From the NCBI RefSeq assembly GCF_009674585.1, contig NZ_WKJP01000001.1, positions 1,116,001-1,180,000 on the forward strand: a stretch of 64,000 bases of DNA, written 5' to 3'. Source of the stretch: Haloferax marinisediminis (lineage in GTDB: Archaea > Halobacteriota > Halobacteria > Halobacteriales > Haloferacaceae). The notes beneath the pieces were generated by a model. That model was given only the letters and a program-made list of their open reading frames with translations. It made no database searches and was not told the DNA's origin. A program made the position numbers and the translations under genes. Within the stretch, counting starts at the first letter, position 1. Each line of letters opens with the position of its first letter. Below, one piece after another: positions 33,225 to 42,079 of the stretch.

Positions 33225-34253
33225 ATGCACACTGCGGAGACCGTGACGCTCGCCCGGTTGCCCTCTGGCGTCCCGGTGCAGACGACGGTTCACATCTACG
33301 AACCCGACGACGAACCGGACGGACCGACGCTCTACGTGCAGGCCGCCCAACACGGCCGCGAGATAAACGGGACCGAGGTGCTTCGCCGACTCCACGGTCG
33401 ACTCGAACGCGCGGAGCTGACGGGTCGCGTGGTCGCCGTACCTGTCGCCGACCCCCTGACGTTCGACCGCGTGTCGTACGTCACGCCAGAAGCCATCGAC
33501 TCGGTCAACTCCAACATGAACCGCGTCTGGCCAGGTGACGCTGACGGCAGTCTCCACGAGCGCATGGCTGCCTCTCTGTGGGAGTACGCCAGTGACGCCG
33601 ACGCCATCGTCGACCTCCACACCGGCAGTCCCGACATGCTCACTCACACTGTCTACCGCAAGAACGACGACGCCTCGCGTGACCTCGCGGAGGCGTTCGG
33701 CGTGAGCCTGCTCCTCGCTGAGGCCGCGGGCGAAGACGCCGAAGAGGAGTGGACCAAGCGCAACTTCGGCGGGAAACTCCGTGTCGCGGCCACGGAAGCA
33801 GACATCCCATCTATCACACCTGAACTCGCACACAACAAGCAACTCGTCGAGTCGGCTATCGTCGCCGGCGTCGACGGACTACTCAACGTCTGTCGGAGTC
33901 TCGGCATACTTCCCGGTGCCGTCGAGTCGTGGGACGGCCAGACCTATCGGAACCACCTCGGGCGCGTCACCGCCGACACCTCGGGCCTCTTCGTCGCCCG
34001 CGAAGACCTCGAACTCGGTCAGGAAGTCCGCCCCGGCGACCACCTCGGGTGGGTGTACGACCCAACCAAGTACACCGTCCTACAGGAAGTCGAAGTAGAG
34101 CGCGCGGGTATCATCTACTCCATCGCCCGTGAGGCAACCGTTACAGCCGGGAAGACGCTCGTCGGCGTGGCGCTTCCGCTGGACGGCGGAGTGGACGACG
34201 AGTTAGACACAGACGACGTGTTCGGTGACGCGGACGACGAACTCGACATATAG
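33225..34253 (+). CDS. Succinylglutamate desuccinylase/aspartoacylase-family enzyme
   Basis: 342 residues from ATG 33225. M14-type zinc hydrolase: ligands H43 and E46 in AAQHGREINGTE and H132 in DLHTGSPD, with 'N-S-N-M-N-R' as the substrate-binding loop. The C-terminal half has a barrel-like domain ('ADTSGLFVAREDLELGQEVRPGDHLG'), as in aspartoacylase relatives that deacylate N-acyl amino acids or small amides. The last 20 residues are very acidic. The substrate is unknown; in ectoine users similar genes are DoeB, but no ectoine genes are nearby. Confidence 0.88.
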   Translation: MHTAETVTLARLPSGVPVQTTVHIYEPDDEPDGPTLYVQAAQHGREINGTEVLRRLHGRLERAELTGRVVAVPVADPLTFDRVSYVTPEAIDSVNSNMNRVWPGDADGSLHERMAASLWEYASDADAIVDLHTGSPDMLTHTVYRKNDDASRDLAEAFGVSLLLAEAAGEDAEEEWTKRNFGGKLRVAATEADIPSITPELAHNKQLVESAIVAGVDGLLNVCRSLGILPGAVESWDGQTYRNHLGRVTADTSGLFVAREDLELGQEVRPGDHLGWVYDPTKYTVLQEVEVERAGIIYSIAREATVTAGKTLVGVALPLDGGVDDELDTDDVFGDADDELDI

Positions 34254-34299
34254 GCTCTCGCACTCTGAAAGCTCCAGATTCGACGTTTTTCCGGCAACA

Positions 34300-34308
34300 A
34301 ATTATATC
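34300..34308 (+). promoter_or_regulatory. TATA-like element upstream of the Tat propeller gene
   Basis: aattatatc lies about 130 bases before ATG 34433 in a GC-rich context. Use of this box would give a leader of about 105 bases. Confidence 0.4.
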
Positions 34309-34432
34309 GCCTCACACGTCGTCGAAGTAACACGTACCCATACTCTCGATTCTCGAGTCGTAGTGTCGAGTAAACCCACAGCGTCGCACGAGGCTCAGTC
34401 TGTGGGAGTCGATGGGCCAATAGGAGAACCGA

Positions 34433-35386
34433 ATGTCATCGAAACAGGACGGAGACGGACGAATTGATTACAACCGACGTGCCTTACTGAAGGCGCTTCC
34501 CATCGCTGGACTTGCGGTAGTCGGAACTGGCACTGCCGCAGCGAAGTCGGCGTTCCCAGCGGTCATCCCACTGCCCATTGGATTCCAACCGGAAGGTATC
34601 GTCACTGGCCTCGGTACCGACTTTTTCGTGGGGTCGCTCGCCGGTGGGGCCATCTACCGGGGGGACTTACGAACTGGAAGCGGGGACGTCTTCGTCCCAC
34701 CCACGGGGGGTCCTGCAGTCGGTCTCTCACACGACGCTCGAAGCAACTACCTCTTCGTCGCCGGCGGCCCGACTGGGCGGGCGTCCGTGTACGACGCGGA
34801 CACGGGTGCGCTGGTTGCTGACTACGAACTGCAGGACTCGCAGTTCGTGAACGACGTCGTGGTGACGAGGACGGCGGCGTACTTCACCGATTCGGCCCGG
34901 CCATCGCTGTACCGGATTCCACTGGGTGCGGGTGGAGACGTCCCCAACCAGAGCGCAGTCGAGGAGATTCCACTCAGTGGCGACTTCACGTCGGTGGCTG
35001 GGTTCAACGCGAACGGTATCGACGCACCGCCAAACGGGAAGTACCTCATCGTGGTAAATACGAGCACGGGACTACTCTACAAAGTCGACCCTGCGTCGGG
35101 CGACGCGACCGAAATTGACCTCGGAGGGGAGACTGTAACGGCGGGTGACGGTATCTTGCTGGCGGGCAGAACGCTCTACGTCGTCCGAAACCAACTCAAC
35201 CAAATCGCTGTCGTGACACTCGACCCGGACGCGACTGCGGGCGAAGTCGTCGATGTGATAACCAACCCACTGTTCGACGTGCCGACGACGGTGACGGGGT
35301 TCGGGAACTCCCTCTACGCGGTGAATGCACGGTTCGGAACCCCACCAGCGAACGCAGAGTACGACGTGGTTCGGGTATCGAAGTAA
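34433..35386 (+). CDS. Tat-exported beta-propeller protein (SMP-30/NHL-like)
   Basis: 317 residues. A long polar N-terminus is followed by a twin-arginine signal (NRRALLKALPIAGLAVVG) and an Ala-rich cleavage site near residue 37. The mature part has repeated blades: 'FFVGSLAGGAIYRGDLRTG', 'VAGGPTGRASVYDADTG', 'AYFTDSARPSLYRIPLG', 'NTSTGLLYKVDPASG', which is the pattern of six-bladed SMP-30/gluconolactonase-like propellers. It could be a calcium-dependent lactonase or a binding protein; catalytic acids cannot be settled by eye. It acts outside the membrane. Confidence 0.88.
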   Translation: MSSKQDGDGRIDYNRRALLKALPIAGLAVVGTGTAAAKSAFPAVIPLPIGFQPEGIVTGLGTDFFVGSLAGGAIYRGDLRTGSGDVFVPPTGGPAVGLSHDARSNYLFVAGGPTGRASVYDADTGALVADYELQDSQFVNDVVVTRTAAYFTDSARPSLYRIPLGAGGDVPNQSAVEEIPLSGDFTSVAGFNANGIDAPPNGKYLIVVNTSTGLLYKVDPASGDATEIDLGGETVTAGDGILLAGRTLYVVRNQLNQIAVVTLDPDATAGEVVDVITNPLFDVPTTVTGFGNSLYAVNARFGTPPANAEYDVVRVSK

Positions 35387-35458
35387 TCGAACCGTTACTC
35401 AGAACCAGAGGCGAAGAAGAGAGATACGGAGTGCATGTCACTCCGATTTCTTCGACCC

Positions 35459-36538
35459 TCAGAAGTCGCGCAGGTCTTCGAGAACCGCGGCCGCGGCACC
35501 GGACTCGATAGCCTCGCGTGCCATCTCCAGACCCTCGTCGATGGAGTCGGCGTCTTCGCGGGCGTAGATACGGAGCGCCGCGTTCAGCGCGACGGCGTCG
35601 GCGAAGCGGTCCGTGCGCTCGCCAGAGAGAACTTCTTCGGTAATCGTCGCTGAGTCGCCGGCGACGTCGTCTTCGTTCACGCCGAGGTCGTCGTACTCGA
35701 AGTCCATGCCGTAGTTGGCCGTCTCGATTTCGAAGTCGTCGAAGGTACCGTCGGCGCCGTCGGCGGTCCACTCGGCGACCTTCGTGTACCCGGGGCGGAT
35801 GTCGTCGTAGCCTTCCATGCCCTGGAACATGACGACGCGACGGAGGTCGTGGTGGTGGCTTTCTTTGAGCGTGTCCGTCATCTTCTTCGCAAAGGCGAGG
35901 TGGTAGAACGACCCGAGGTGGACCGAGGCGTTCGCCGGGTTCGCGATGGTCTCGATGGTGTTGATGAACGTCCGAACGCCCATGTTGTCACGGCGCTCCC
36001 AGAGGGCGTGGATAGCTGGGTTGAACTTCGGCTGGTAGTAGAAGCCGAAGCCAGTGTCGTCCACCATGTCGGCGGATTCGTCGGGTTCGAGTTCCGTGCG
36101 AACGCCGAGTGCGTCGAGGACGTGTTTGTAGGCGTCCTGCTTCTGGGTCGGGACGCGGTCACCAGAGTGAACGACGACGGGCGTGCCGGCGGCCGCAGCG
36201 GTGACACCCGCAGCGACGCCGAGGATGGCCGTCTTGCCCTTACCGTCGTAGTTCGCGCCACAGTCGACGGGGTCGACTTTCGGCTCGGCGTAGTTGACGT
36301 GTTCGGCCATCACGTCGGTGTACGCGGCGAGTTCTTCGGCGTTGTTGTGTTTCCAGCGGTTGGCGAGCCAGAACGCCCCGAGCGTCGTGTGGTCGGGTTC
36401 GTCCGCGAGGATGCGCCGCATCGCTTCCATCGCCTGCGCTCGCGTCATGTCCTCGGCGGACTTCGTTCCCGTGCCGACGACTTCTGTCATCAGACGTTTC
36501 AGCGGCCACTCCCCGAACTCACTGTCGACTGCTGCCAT
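35459..36538 (-). CDS. TrpD-like (TrpD2) glycosyl transferase family protein
   Basis: 359 residues from ATG 36538. N-terminal helical domain ('TKSAEDMTRAQAMEAMRRILADE...TTLGAFWLANRWKHNNAEELAAYTDVM') followed by the nucleoside-phosphorylase/anthranilate-phosphoribosyltransferase fold. The usual PRPP loop GTGGD is replaced by 'YDGKGKTAILGVAAGVTAAAAGTPVVVHSGDR', typical of TrpD2/YbiB-type paralogues, which bind nucleic acid rather than make tryptophan. No trp genes are nearby. It is divergent from the siroheme decarboxylase with 108 bases between starts. Confidence 0.85.
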   Translation of the reverse strand: MAAVDSEFGEWPLKRLMTEVVGTGTKSAEDMTRAQAMEAMRRILADEPDHTTLGAFWLANRWKHNNAEELAAYTDVMAEHVNYAEPKVDPVDCGANYDGKGKTAILGVAAGVTAAAAGTPVVVHSGDRVPTQKQDAYKHVLDALGVRTELEPDESADMVDDTGFGFYYQPKFNPAIHALWERRDNMGVRTFINTIETIANPANASVHLGSFYHLAFAKKMTDTLKESHHHDLRRVVMFQGMEGYDDIRPGYTKVAEWTADGADGTFDDFEIETANYGMDFEYDDLGVNEDDVAGDSATITEEVLSGERTDRFADAVALNAALRIYAREDADSIDEGLEMAREAIESGAAAAVLEDLRDF

Positions 36539-36646
36539 GCCTGTGTCTTCGAGTGAGCGTGCAAAAAACGTCCTGTTCGGTCCCGCTGAACGAGAGGACT
36601 CTCGCGGTCCGAAAGCGATAGGCCCACCGACTCCTAAGCCGGGGTA

Positions 36647-37690
36647 ATGACCGCGCTGTCGGACGACTGGCGGGCCGACCTCGACGAGGTCGATGCCACG
36701 CTCATCGACGAGTATCAAAGCGGATTCCCCGTCGAAGCACACCCCTTCTGCGTCGTCGCCGAGGAGCTGGGTATCGACGAAGCGGAGGCTCTCGACCGAG
36801 TCCGTCGACTCCGCGAGAAGGGTATCTTCCGACGGTTCGGTGCCGTCCTCAACCCGCCCGTCATCGGGAGTTCGACCCTCGCGGCGGTCTCGGCACCAGA
36901 GGACCGATTCGACGAGGTGGCCGAAATCATCAACGGCTACCAGCAAGTGAACCACAACTACCGCCGCGCCCACGAGTGGAACATGTGGTTCGTCGTCACC
37001 GCCGGGTCGCGGGAGACACGCGACCGTATCCTCTCGGAAATCGAAGACCGAACCGGGTGTGAGGTGCTCAACCTCCCGATGCTCACGGACTACTACATCG
37101 ACCTAGAGTTCCCCGTGATGAACGACGACCGGTTCGCCCGCGAGAGTCTCGAAGAGACCGAGGTGAGTGCGACGCGAATTTCCGAGGATGCGACGGGCGA
37201 CCTCTCGGACCTCGATGCACGCCTCCTCGTGGAGATTCAAGATGGCTTCCCGCTGACGAAGACACCGTATGCGGACGTTGCCGCCGCCATCGACGCCGAC
37301 ACCGACGAGGTCATCGACGCAATCGAGCGCCTCCTCGACGATGGCTGTATCAAACGCATCGGCTGTATCGTCAACCACGTCGTCACCGGCTTTCGGAACA
37401 ACTGCATGGTCGTCTGGAACGTCCCGGACGACGAACTCGACGCTCGTGGCGAAGTCGTCGGGAGTCTCCCGTACGTGACGCTCTGTTATCACCGACCCCG
37501 TCGACCAGAACAGGACTGGCCGTACAACCTGTTCACGATGATTCACGGCCGCGACGCCGACGCCGTCGATGCGAAGATAGACGAACTCGCCGACGAGTAT
37601 CTCCCGTTCGACCACGAGCGACTCTACTCGACAGAGACGCTGAAGCAGACCGGCGCGCAGTACGAAGAGCTAGTGAGTTCGAGCGAGTAA
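36647..37690 (+). CDS. Siroheme decarboxylase, AhbA-AhbB fusion
   Basis: 347 residues made of two related Lrp/AsnC-type halves. Half 1 (about 1-165) has 'LIDEYQSGFPVEAHPF', 'LREKGIFRRFGAVLNP' and 'NHNYRRAHEWNMWFVV'. Half 2 (about 180-340) has 'LLVEIQDGFPLTKTPY', 'LLDDGCIKRIGCIVNH' and 'CYHRPRRPEQDWPYNLFTMIHG'. These match AhbA and AhbB, which convert siroheme to 12,18-didecarboxysiroheme in the alternative haem pathway. In many organisms they are separate genes. No other haem gene is in the window, so the pathway is dispersed. Confidence 0.9.
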   Translation: MTALSDDWRADLDEVDATLIDEYQSGFPVEAHPFCVVAEELGIDEAEALDRVRRLREKGIFRRFGAVLNPPVIGSSTLAAVSAPEDRFDEVAEIINGYQQVNHNYRRAHEWNMWFVVTAGSRETRDRILSEIEDRTGCEVLNLPMLTDYYIDLEFPVMNDDRFARESLEETEVSATRISEDATGDLSDLDARLLVEIQDGFPLTKTPYADVAAAIDADTDEVIDAIERLLDDGCIKRIGCIVNHVVTGFRNNCMVVWNVPDDELDARGEVVGSLPYVTLCYHRPRRPEQDWPYNLFTMIHGRDADAVDAKIDELADEYLPFDHERLYSTETLKQTGAQYEELVSSSE

Positions 37691-37906
37691 CGTTCCGTCT
37701 TCGGCCACTCTTCTCCGACGAGACGGTCAGGTCGTGTTCGATTTCGGCTGTCGGGACGAATACTCCCATCCCGCCCCAAGCACGATTCAGACTCCTATTT
37801 CCAGTGGAATTTGGGTCTAACTTGTGCCCCTCTGATGTCCGTCTCGTGCCCAAGTTCGGCAAATTTCCTTAGTATCCCTCGTCCTCCGATTTGTCGGGTG
37901 ATTCCC

Positions 37907-38512
37907 ATGCGAACAAAGACACTCATCGGTGCGCTCCTCGCAGTGCTCGTGGTGACCGGCGGCGTCGTCGGACTCGCCGGAGCACAGGAGACGACCACCG
38001 ACCAACCGCCGACCGACGAAGCACCGACCGACGACCGGCTAACTGACCGTTCATCCGACGTCCCCACTGACGCCCAGTTGAGCACGTTCCTCGACCAACT
38101 GAACCTCACCGACGACCAGCGCGAAGCCATCGAAGACGAAGTCGCCGAGATGCGCGCAGACGGTGCGTCTACACACGCAATTCGACTCGTGGTCCACGGC
38201 CGCCTCCACCAGTACGGTGTCACTGACGCGGAACTGCGTGAACTCCGCTTCGAGCATCGTCTCGACCAGAAACTCGACCGCTTGCAGGACCACTACGGCC
38301 TGAGCGAGAGCGACGTCGAAGCAGTTCGTGACGCGGTCGAAACTGCTCGTGCAGACGGTGCGAACCCCGGCGAACTCCGAGAAGTCGCACTCGACACGCT
38401 CGAAGAACGTGGCTACGACGTGAGTGACCTGCGGGAACGCTGGAACGAACGCTCCGCGGCCAACTGGCACCGACACACCGGTCACGACCACCGACACGGA
38501 CCACACCGGTGA
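37907..38512 (+). CDS. Exported acidic helical protein with histidine-rich tail
   Basis: 201 residues from ATG 37907. Sec signal of about 26 residues (MRTKTLIGALLAVLVVTGGVV) with cleavage near GLAGA-Q. A low-complexity Thr/Asp/Pro linker follows, then several helices with alternating charge ('DDQREAIEDEVAEMRADGAST', 'LDQKLDRLQDHYGLSESDVEAVRDAVETARADGAN'). The tail has several H-x-H/H-x-x-H (HRHTGHDHRHGPHR), suggesting metal binding at the cell surface. Reminiscent of CpxP/Spy-type helical proteins, but the family is not clear. Confidence 0.75.
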   Translation: MRTKTLIGALLAVLVVTGGVVGLAGAQETTTDQPPTDEAPTDDRLTDRSSDVPTDAQLSTFLDQLNLTDDQREAIEDEVAEMRADGASTHAIRLVVHGRLHQYGVTDAELRELRFEHRLDQKLDRLQDHYGLSESDVEAVRDAVETARADGANPGELREVALDTLEERGYDVSDLRERWNERSAANWHRHTGHDHRHGPHR

Positions 38513-38640
38513 GGCCCCACGAGACCTCGCCAACCCGTAGGTCACTCCGCGGTCAGCCATCCATCACAGGTCCCCGCTGATGCGCCGAGAACTCTCCCAG
38601 CCCGTGCCGTTTTTATACCAGAGCTGAGTGTTTCGAACAG

Positions 38641-38922
38641 ATGCGTCGGGTGCTCTGGTGGCTCATCGGCGGTGGTCGTGGGGGGAAAAACCGCCTGCGT
38701 ATCATCCGAACGCTCTCGGACACACCGATGAACGCCAACCAACTCGCCGACGAACTGGATTTGAACTACAAGACGGTGCGGCATCATCTCGAACTCCTCG
38801 AAGAAAACGGGGTACTGACCACCATGGGTGACGGCTACGGCAAGACGTACTTTCTCTCAGACCGGATGGAACAGAACGTCGACCTGCTCGACACGATCGC
38901 ATCGGAGGCTGACCTCGAATGA
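38641..38922 (+). CDS. Winged-helix transcription regulator (ArsR-like)
   Basis: 93 residues: 'RLRIIRTLSDTPMNANQLADELDLNYKTVRHHLELLEENGVLTTMG' is a complete winged helix with the recognition helix at NYKTVRHHLELL. The preceding segment has a basic start (MRRVLWWLIGGGRGGKN). The stop overlaps the start of the membrane protein at 38919 as ATGA, so the pair is one unit. This HTH/DUF7521-like membrane gene pair is common in haloarchaea, and the regulator probably controls its own pair in response to a membrane signal. Target unknown. Confidence 0.88.
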   Translation: MRRVLWWLIGGGRGGKNRLRIIRTLSDTPMNANQLADELDLNYKTVRHHLELLEENGVLTTMGDGYGKTYFLSDRMEQNVDLLDTIASEADLE

Positions 38923-39329
38923 GTGAGTCCAGCCCCGACCCAACGACGCCGACGTTGCTCCTGACGCTCGTGGGGGTGCTCGTCGCGCTCGTCGTGACGT
39001 TGGCCGTTCCGGCACTCCTCGGACGTGACCTTCGCCCCCGACTCGCGTTGTTCTTGCAGGTGAAACTCTTCGTCTCGACGTTCAACGTCGCGCTCCTCGT
39101 CGCCCTCGCGTACAACTACGTCCGCGTCTACCGCGACCTCCCGAACCCGTTTACGATGAGTCTCGTCGTGTTCACGTTCGCCTTACTGCTGTACGCACTC
39201 ACGTCGAACCCACTCGCAGCAGTTGTGTTCGGCTTCCGTCCGGCGGTGAGTATCGGCCCGTTCACGTTCCTTCCAGACCTGTTCGCGGCCGTCGCTGTCG
39301 TCGTCTTACTGTATCAGAGCTACCGGTGA
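38919..39329 (+). CDS. Four-helix membrane protein paired with HTH regulator (DUF7521-like)
   Basis: 136 residues with four transmembrane segments (about 12-32, 42-66, 76-95 and 108-130). The central part reads 'FLQVKLFVSTFNVALLVALAYNYVRVYRD'. Translation is coupled to the winged-helix gene through an ATGA overlap. I identify it by context and hydropathy with the haloarchaeal DUF7521 family, often paired with such regulators. It may act as a membrane sensor for the regulator. No catalytic residues are visible. Confidence 0.8.
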   Translation: MSESSPDPTTPTLLLTLVGVLVALVVTLAVPALLGRDLRPRLALFLQVKLFVSTFNVALLVALAYNYVRVYRDLPNPFTMSLVVFTFALLLYALTSNPLAAVVFGFRPAVSIGPFTFLPDLFAAVAVVVLLYQSYR

Positions 39330-39517
39330 GCTATTCCGCTGACTGGGAGTGTCTTCTTGTCAGATATAAGAAATTCATATACCCTCTCCCCGCGTACTTT
39401 TGTCTAGCACTTATCACAACAGTTGCATCGCCGCTGAGAATTTCCTGAGAGCAGGCGACGAGCGTTCCACGAGTGTGGAGTTCGACATCGTAGGTCTCAT
39501 CCCCAGTATCCTCCGTT

Positions 39518-40060
39518 ATGGGTCACCAGTCACGACGGTCAATACTTCGGTTACTCGGCCTCGGTTTGACCGGAGGGCTCGCGGGATGTACAGGAGACGA
39601 ACCGAGCGGGAGAGACGAAGAGACGATGCACGAGGCACCGAAACGAACGCCGACGCTCCCTCAATCGCCTGTCTGGACCTCTCCGACCGCGTCTCCGACG
39701 GCTTCAGCGACTCCTGTTCCGCACCCACGAGACACGCAGCGATTGGTGTTCAAGGGGTGTACCGCGACGATGTTTCTGAGTTGTTCGGAATTCTGGATAG
39801 ATGTGGACCCACCCGGTGTTGCGTACTATCTCGTCCTCCTCTACGTCGACAGGTCGGCAGAGAAACTGTACAAATTCGCCGCCGGGCCACTCAGGGGGCG
39901 ATTCGTCGATACGTTCGGTGACACCCGATTCGACCTCCTCGAAGTCTCCATCAAAGTCCCGCGTGAACCGTCGGCCACTATCTACCTCCCGTCGCGGTGC
40001 TTCGGTGACTCTGACCATCCACGCAGTCGACTGTCAGGATTCCCCGCCGAAGAGCACTGA
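39518..40060 (+). CDS. Tat lipoprotein of unknown function
   Basis: 180 residues. 'MGHQSRRSILRLLGLGLTGGLAGC' combines a twin-arginine pair with a lipobox, so it is exported by Tat and lipid-anchored. A Thr/Pro/Ser-rich linker (about 25-75) is followed by a small domain with cysteines at about 83, 91 and 164. Two AT-rich stretches (gatataag and ttcatatacc, 39363-39381) about 140-155 bases upstream might be its promoter. The protein ends 7 bases from the convergent panE. No family recognised. Confidence 0.75.
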   Translation: MGHQSRRSILRLLGLGLTGGLAGCTGDEPSGRDEETMHEAPKRTPTLPQSPVWTSPTASPTASATPVPHPRDTQRLVFKGCTATMFLSCSEFWIDVDPPGVAYYLVLLYVDRSAEKLYKFAAGPLRGRFVDTFGDTRFDLLEVSIKVPREPSATIYLPSRCFGDSDHPRSRLSGFPAEEH

Positions 40061-40067
40061 GTATTCG

Positions 40068-40991
40068 CTACCGTTCGTTTCGGTCGGCCCACGGACTGAG
40101 TATCGCGTAGACTGCTTCGTTCATCGGTACCTCGACGCCGACCTCGTCAGCGTGCCGAACGACAGACCCGTGGAGCGCTTCGAGTTCCATCGGTTTGCCG
40201 TGTGTGAGGTCGTAGTGGAGCGACGAGTACATCTCCGGGTCGAGGTCGCGTGCGAAGTCGAGCCACGTCGGGACGAGGTCGTCGGGGAGGCCGACGCCCT
40301 CCGCCCGAGCGACTGCAGCCACCTCTTCGATGATTGCACGAAACATCTCCCACGAGGCGTCACTCTCGCGGACGTCACCGATTGGAAGCCGAGTCGTTGC
40401 CGTCATCCCGGCCTGTGCACAGATGAACGCGAACTTGCGCCAGAGTTCGACGGCGATGTCGTCTGCGAGTACCGCGTCGATGCCGTCGCTCTCGGACATC
40501 GCGTCGTGGAGCGCCTCGATTCGAGGCGAGGTTCGACCGTCGAGTTCACCGTAGATGAACCGTGCCGGACCGCCAGTGTGTTCGACGACACCCGGTTCCT
40601 TGATAGTCGAGAAGATGTACGCGACACCGCCGACCACGTGTGCCTCGCCAATTTCGTCTGCAACCCACCGTTCGCTGTCGACGCCGTTCTGGAACGACAC
40701 GACTGCCGTGTCGTCTCCGATGAGGGGTGAGAGGTCGGCGGCCGCGCTCTTCACGTCGTGCGCTTTCGTGCACAGTAACACGTACTCGCACGGGCCGATG
40801 TCGCTCGGGTCGTCGGTCGCAGGGAGGTCGACTGCCGTGTCGCCGGCGACGCTCTCGACGCGCAACCCGTCGGACTGGAGGGCAGCAAGATGCGCCCCGC
40901 GCGCAATGAGGTGTACCTCGTGTCCTGCGTCTGCAAGTCTGGCACCGAGATATCCACCGACACCACCGGCACCGAAAATCGCGAATTTCAT
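40068..40991 (-). CDS. panE: 2-dehydropantoate 2-reductase (ketopantoate reductase)
   Basis: 307 residues from ATG 40991. It reduces ketopantoate to pantoate with NADPH for CoA synthesis. 'MKFAIFGAGGVGGYLGARLADAGHEVHLIARG' is the nucleotide-binding fold; 'CTKAHDV' and 'FQNGVDSE' (catalytic-region N) and 'ELWRKFAFICA' (catalytic Lys) complete the family set. 'SSLHYDLTHGKPMELEALHGSVVRHA' is the conserved C-terminal segment. Family paralogues that reduce related ketoacids exist, so the substrate is likely but not certain. Confidence 0.92.
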   Translation of the reverse strand: MKFAIFGAGGVGGYLGARLADAGHEVHLIARGAHLAALQSDGLRVESVAGDTAVDLPATDDPSDIGPCEYVLLCTKAHDVKSAAADLSPLIGDDTAVVSFQNGVDSERWVADEIGEAHVVGGVAYIFSTIKEPGVVEHTGGPARFIYGELDGRTSPRIEALHDAMSESDGIDAVLADDIAVELWRKFAFICAQAGMTATTRLPIGDVRESDASWEMFRAIIEEVAAVARAEGVGLPDDLVPTWLDFARDLDPEMYSSLHYDLTHGKPMELEALHGSVVRHADEVGVEVPMNEAVYAILSPWADRNER

Positions 40992-41130
40992 GCGTCGGGT
41001 ACAGCCGGTGTGATAAAAGAAATTTGGGAGGAGAGTCGTATCGGTGGGTGAACGCCTCGTGTGGTTCTCTCGCAGGGAGAATCGTCGCTCTAGATTATCG
41101 ATGGGTGACACGAACCGCTAGTGAGTACCC

Positions 41131-42033
41131 ATGCCCTCCATTCAAACGCGGATTACTGCGCACCCAGTCGCGGCGTTCTTCTTCCTCGCGTACGCGATTA
41201 CGTGGACCATCAATGCGCCAGTCCTTCTGTTCGACATGGCGCCGTCGTGGTCGACGTGGGGTCTCTTCACGCTCGGCGCGCTCGGCCCGTTCCTCGCCGC
41301 TGTGGTCGTCCTGTGGGTCAGTGGTGAGTCGGTTCGTGAGTGGTACAAACCACGGCTTCGCTGGCGCCTCCGTCTCCGGTGGTACGCCATCGTCGTCGTG
41401 CTCCCGCTCGTGTTCGTCGCACTCGGAACGGTGCTGTACGGGCTTCTCGGCTACCCAATCGACCTCGGAGTTCTCGACCTGGGCGTGATGTTCTACCTCA
41501 CGCTCCCGGCTTTCATCGTGTTCGAAGCCATCGTCGGCGGTGGGAAAGAAGAACTCGGCTGGCGCGGATTCGCCCTCCCCCGGTTGCAGGCTCGATACGG
41601 GGCACTCCAGTCCGGTGTGTTCATCGGTGTTCTGTGGGCACTCTGGCACCTCCCGATGTTCTTCACGGCGTCGGCACCCCACGGGACGTGGCCACTCGGA
41701 CAGCAAGTGCTCTGGGGCGTCAGTGTCGTCGGGTTCTCGGTCGTCCTGACGTGGCTGTACAACGAGACGGGGAGCGTCTGGCTCGCGATGCTCGGCCACG
41801 GTGCGATAAACCTGCTGAGTGGACTCGTCCCAATCGACGCCGCCGTCGTGGGCACGCCCATCTACGACGAAGTTCGCGTGGCCGCGATTGGGACGTTCGC
41901 CGTGGCCGTGTGGGTGGTTGCACTCGTGCTCGTCGCCACGCGCGGGATGGACCGGCTCTCCCGTGAACCAGCATCGACCAGTGGGTTCCCGGACACTACG
42001 TCACCCGCAGGGAACCCTCGCCGGGCCGACTAA
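41131..42033 (+). CDS. CPBP-family intramembrane metalloprotease
   Basis: 300 residues, eight or so transmembrane helices. The glutamate protease motifs are all visible: 'EELGWRGFALPRLQ' (motif 1, E-E-x-x-x-R), 'GVLWALWHLPMFF' (motif 2, F/W-x-x-x-H), and 'AMLGHGAINLLSG' (motif 3, H-x-x-x-N). The family includes CAAX-processing proteases and bacteriocin-immunity relatives. The natural substrate is unknown. It is divergent from panE (139 bases) and convergent with the PHP gene. Confidence 0.9.
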   Translation: MPSIQTRITAHPVAAFFFLAYAITWTINAPVLLFDMAPSWSTWGLFTLGALGPFLAAVVVLWVSGESVREWYKPRLRWRLRLRWYAIVVVLPLVFVALGTVLYGLLGYPIDLGVLDLGVMFYLTLPAFIVFEAIVGGGKEELGWRGFALPRLQARYGALQSGVFIGVLWALWHLPMFFTASAPHGTWPLGQQVLWGVSVVGFSVVLTWLYNETGSVWLAMLGHGAINLLSGLVPIDAAVVGTPIYDEVRVAAIGTFAVAVWVVALVLVATRGMDRLSREPASTSGFPDTTSPAGNPRRAD

Positions 42034-42079
42034 CTACAGAAAGGTCGCGTCCAGCGACCTGCAACCGCCAAACTGCGGC

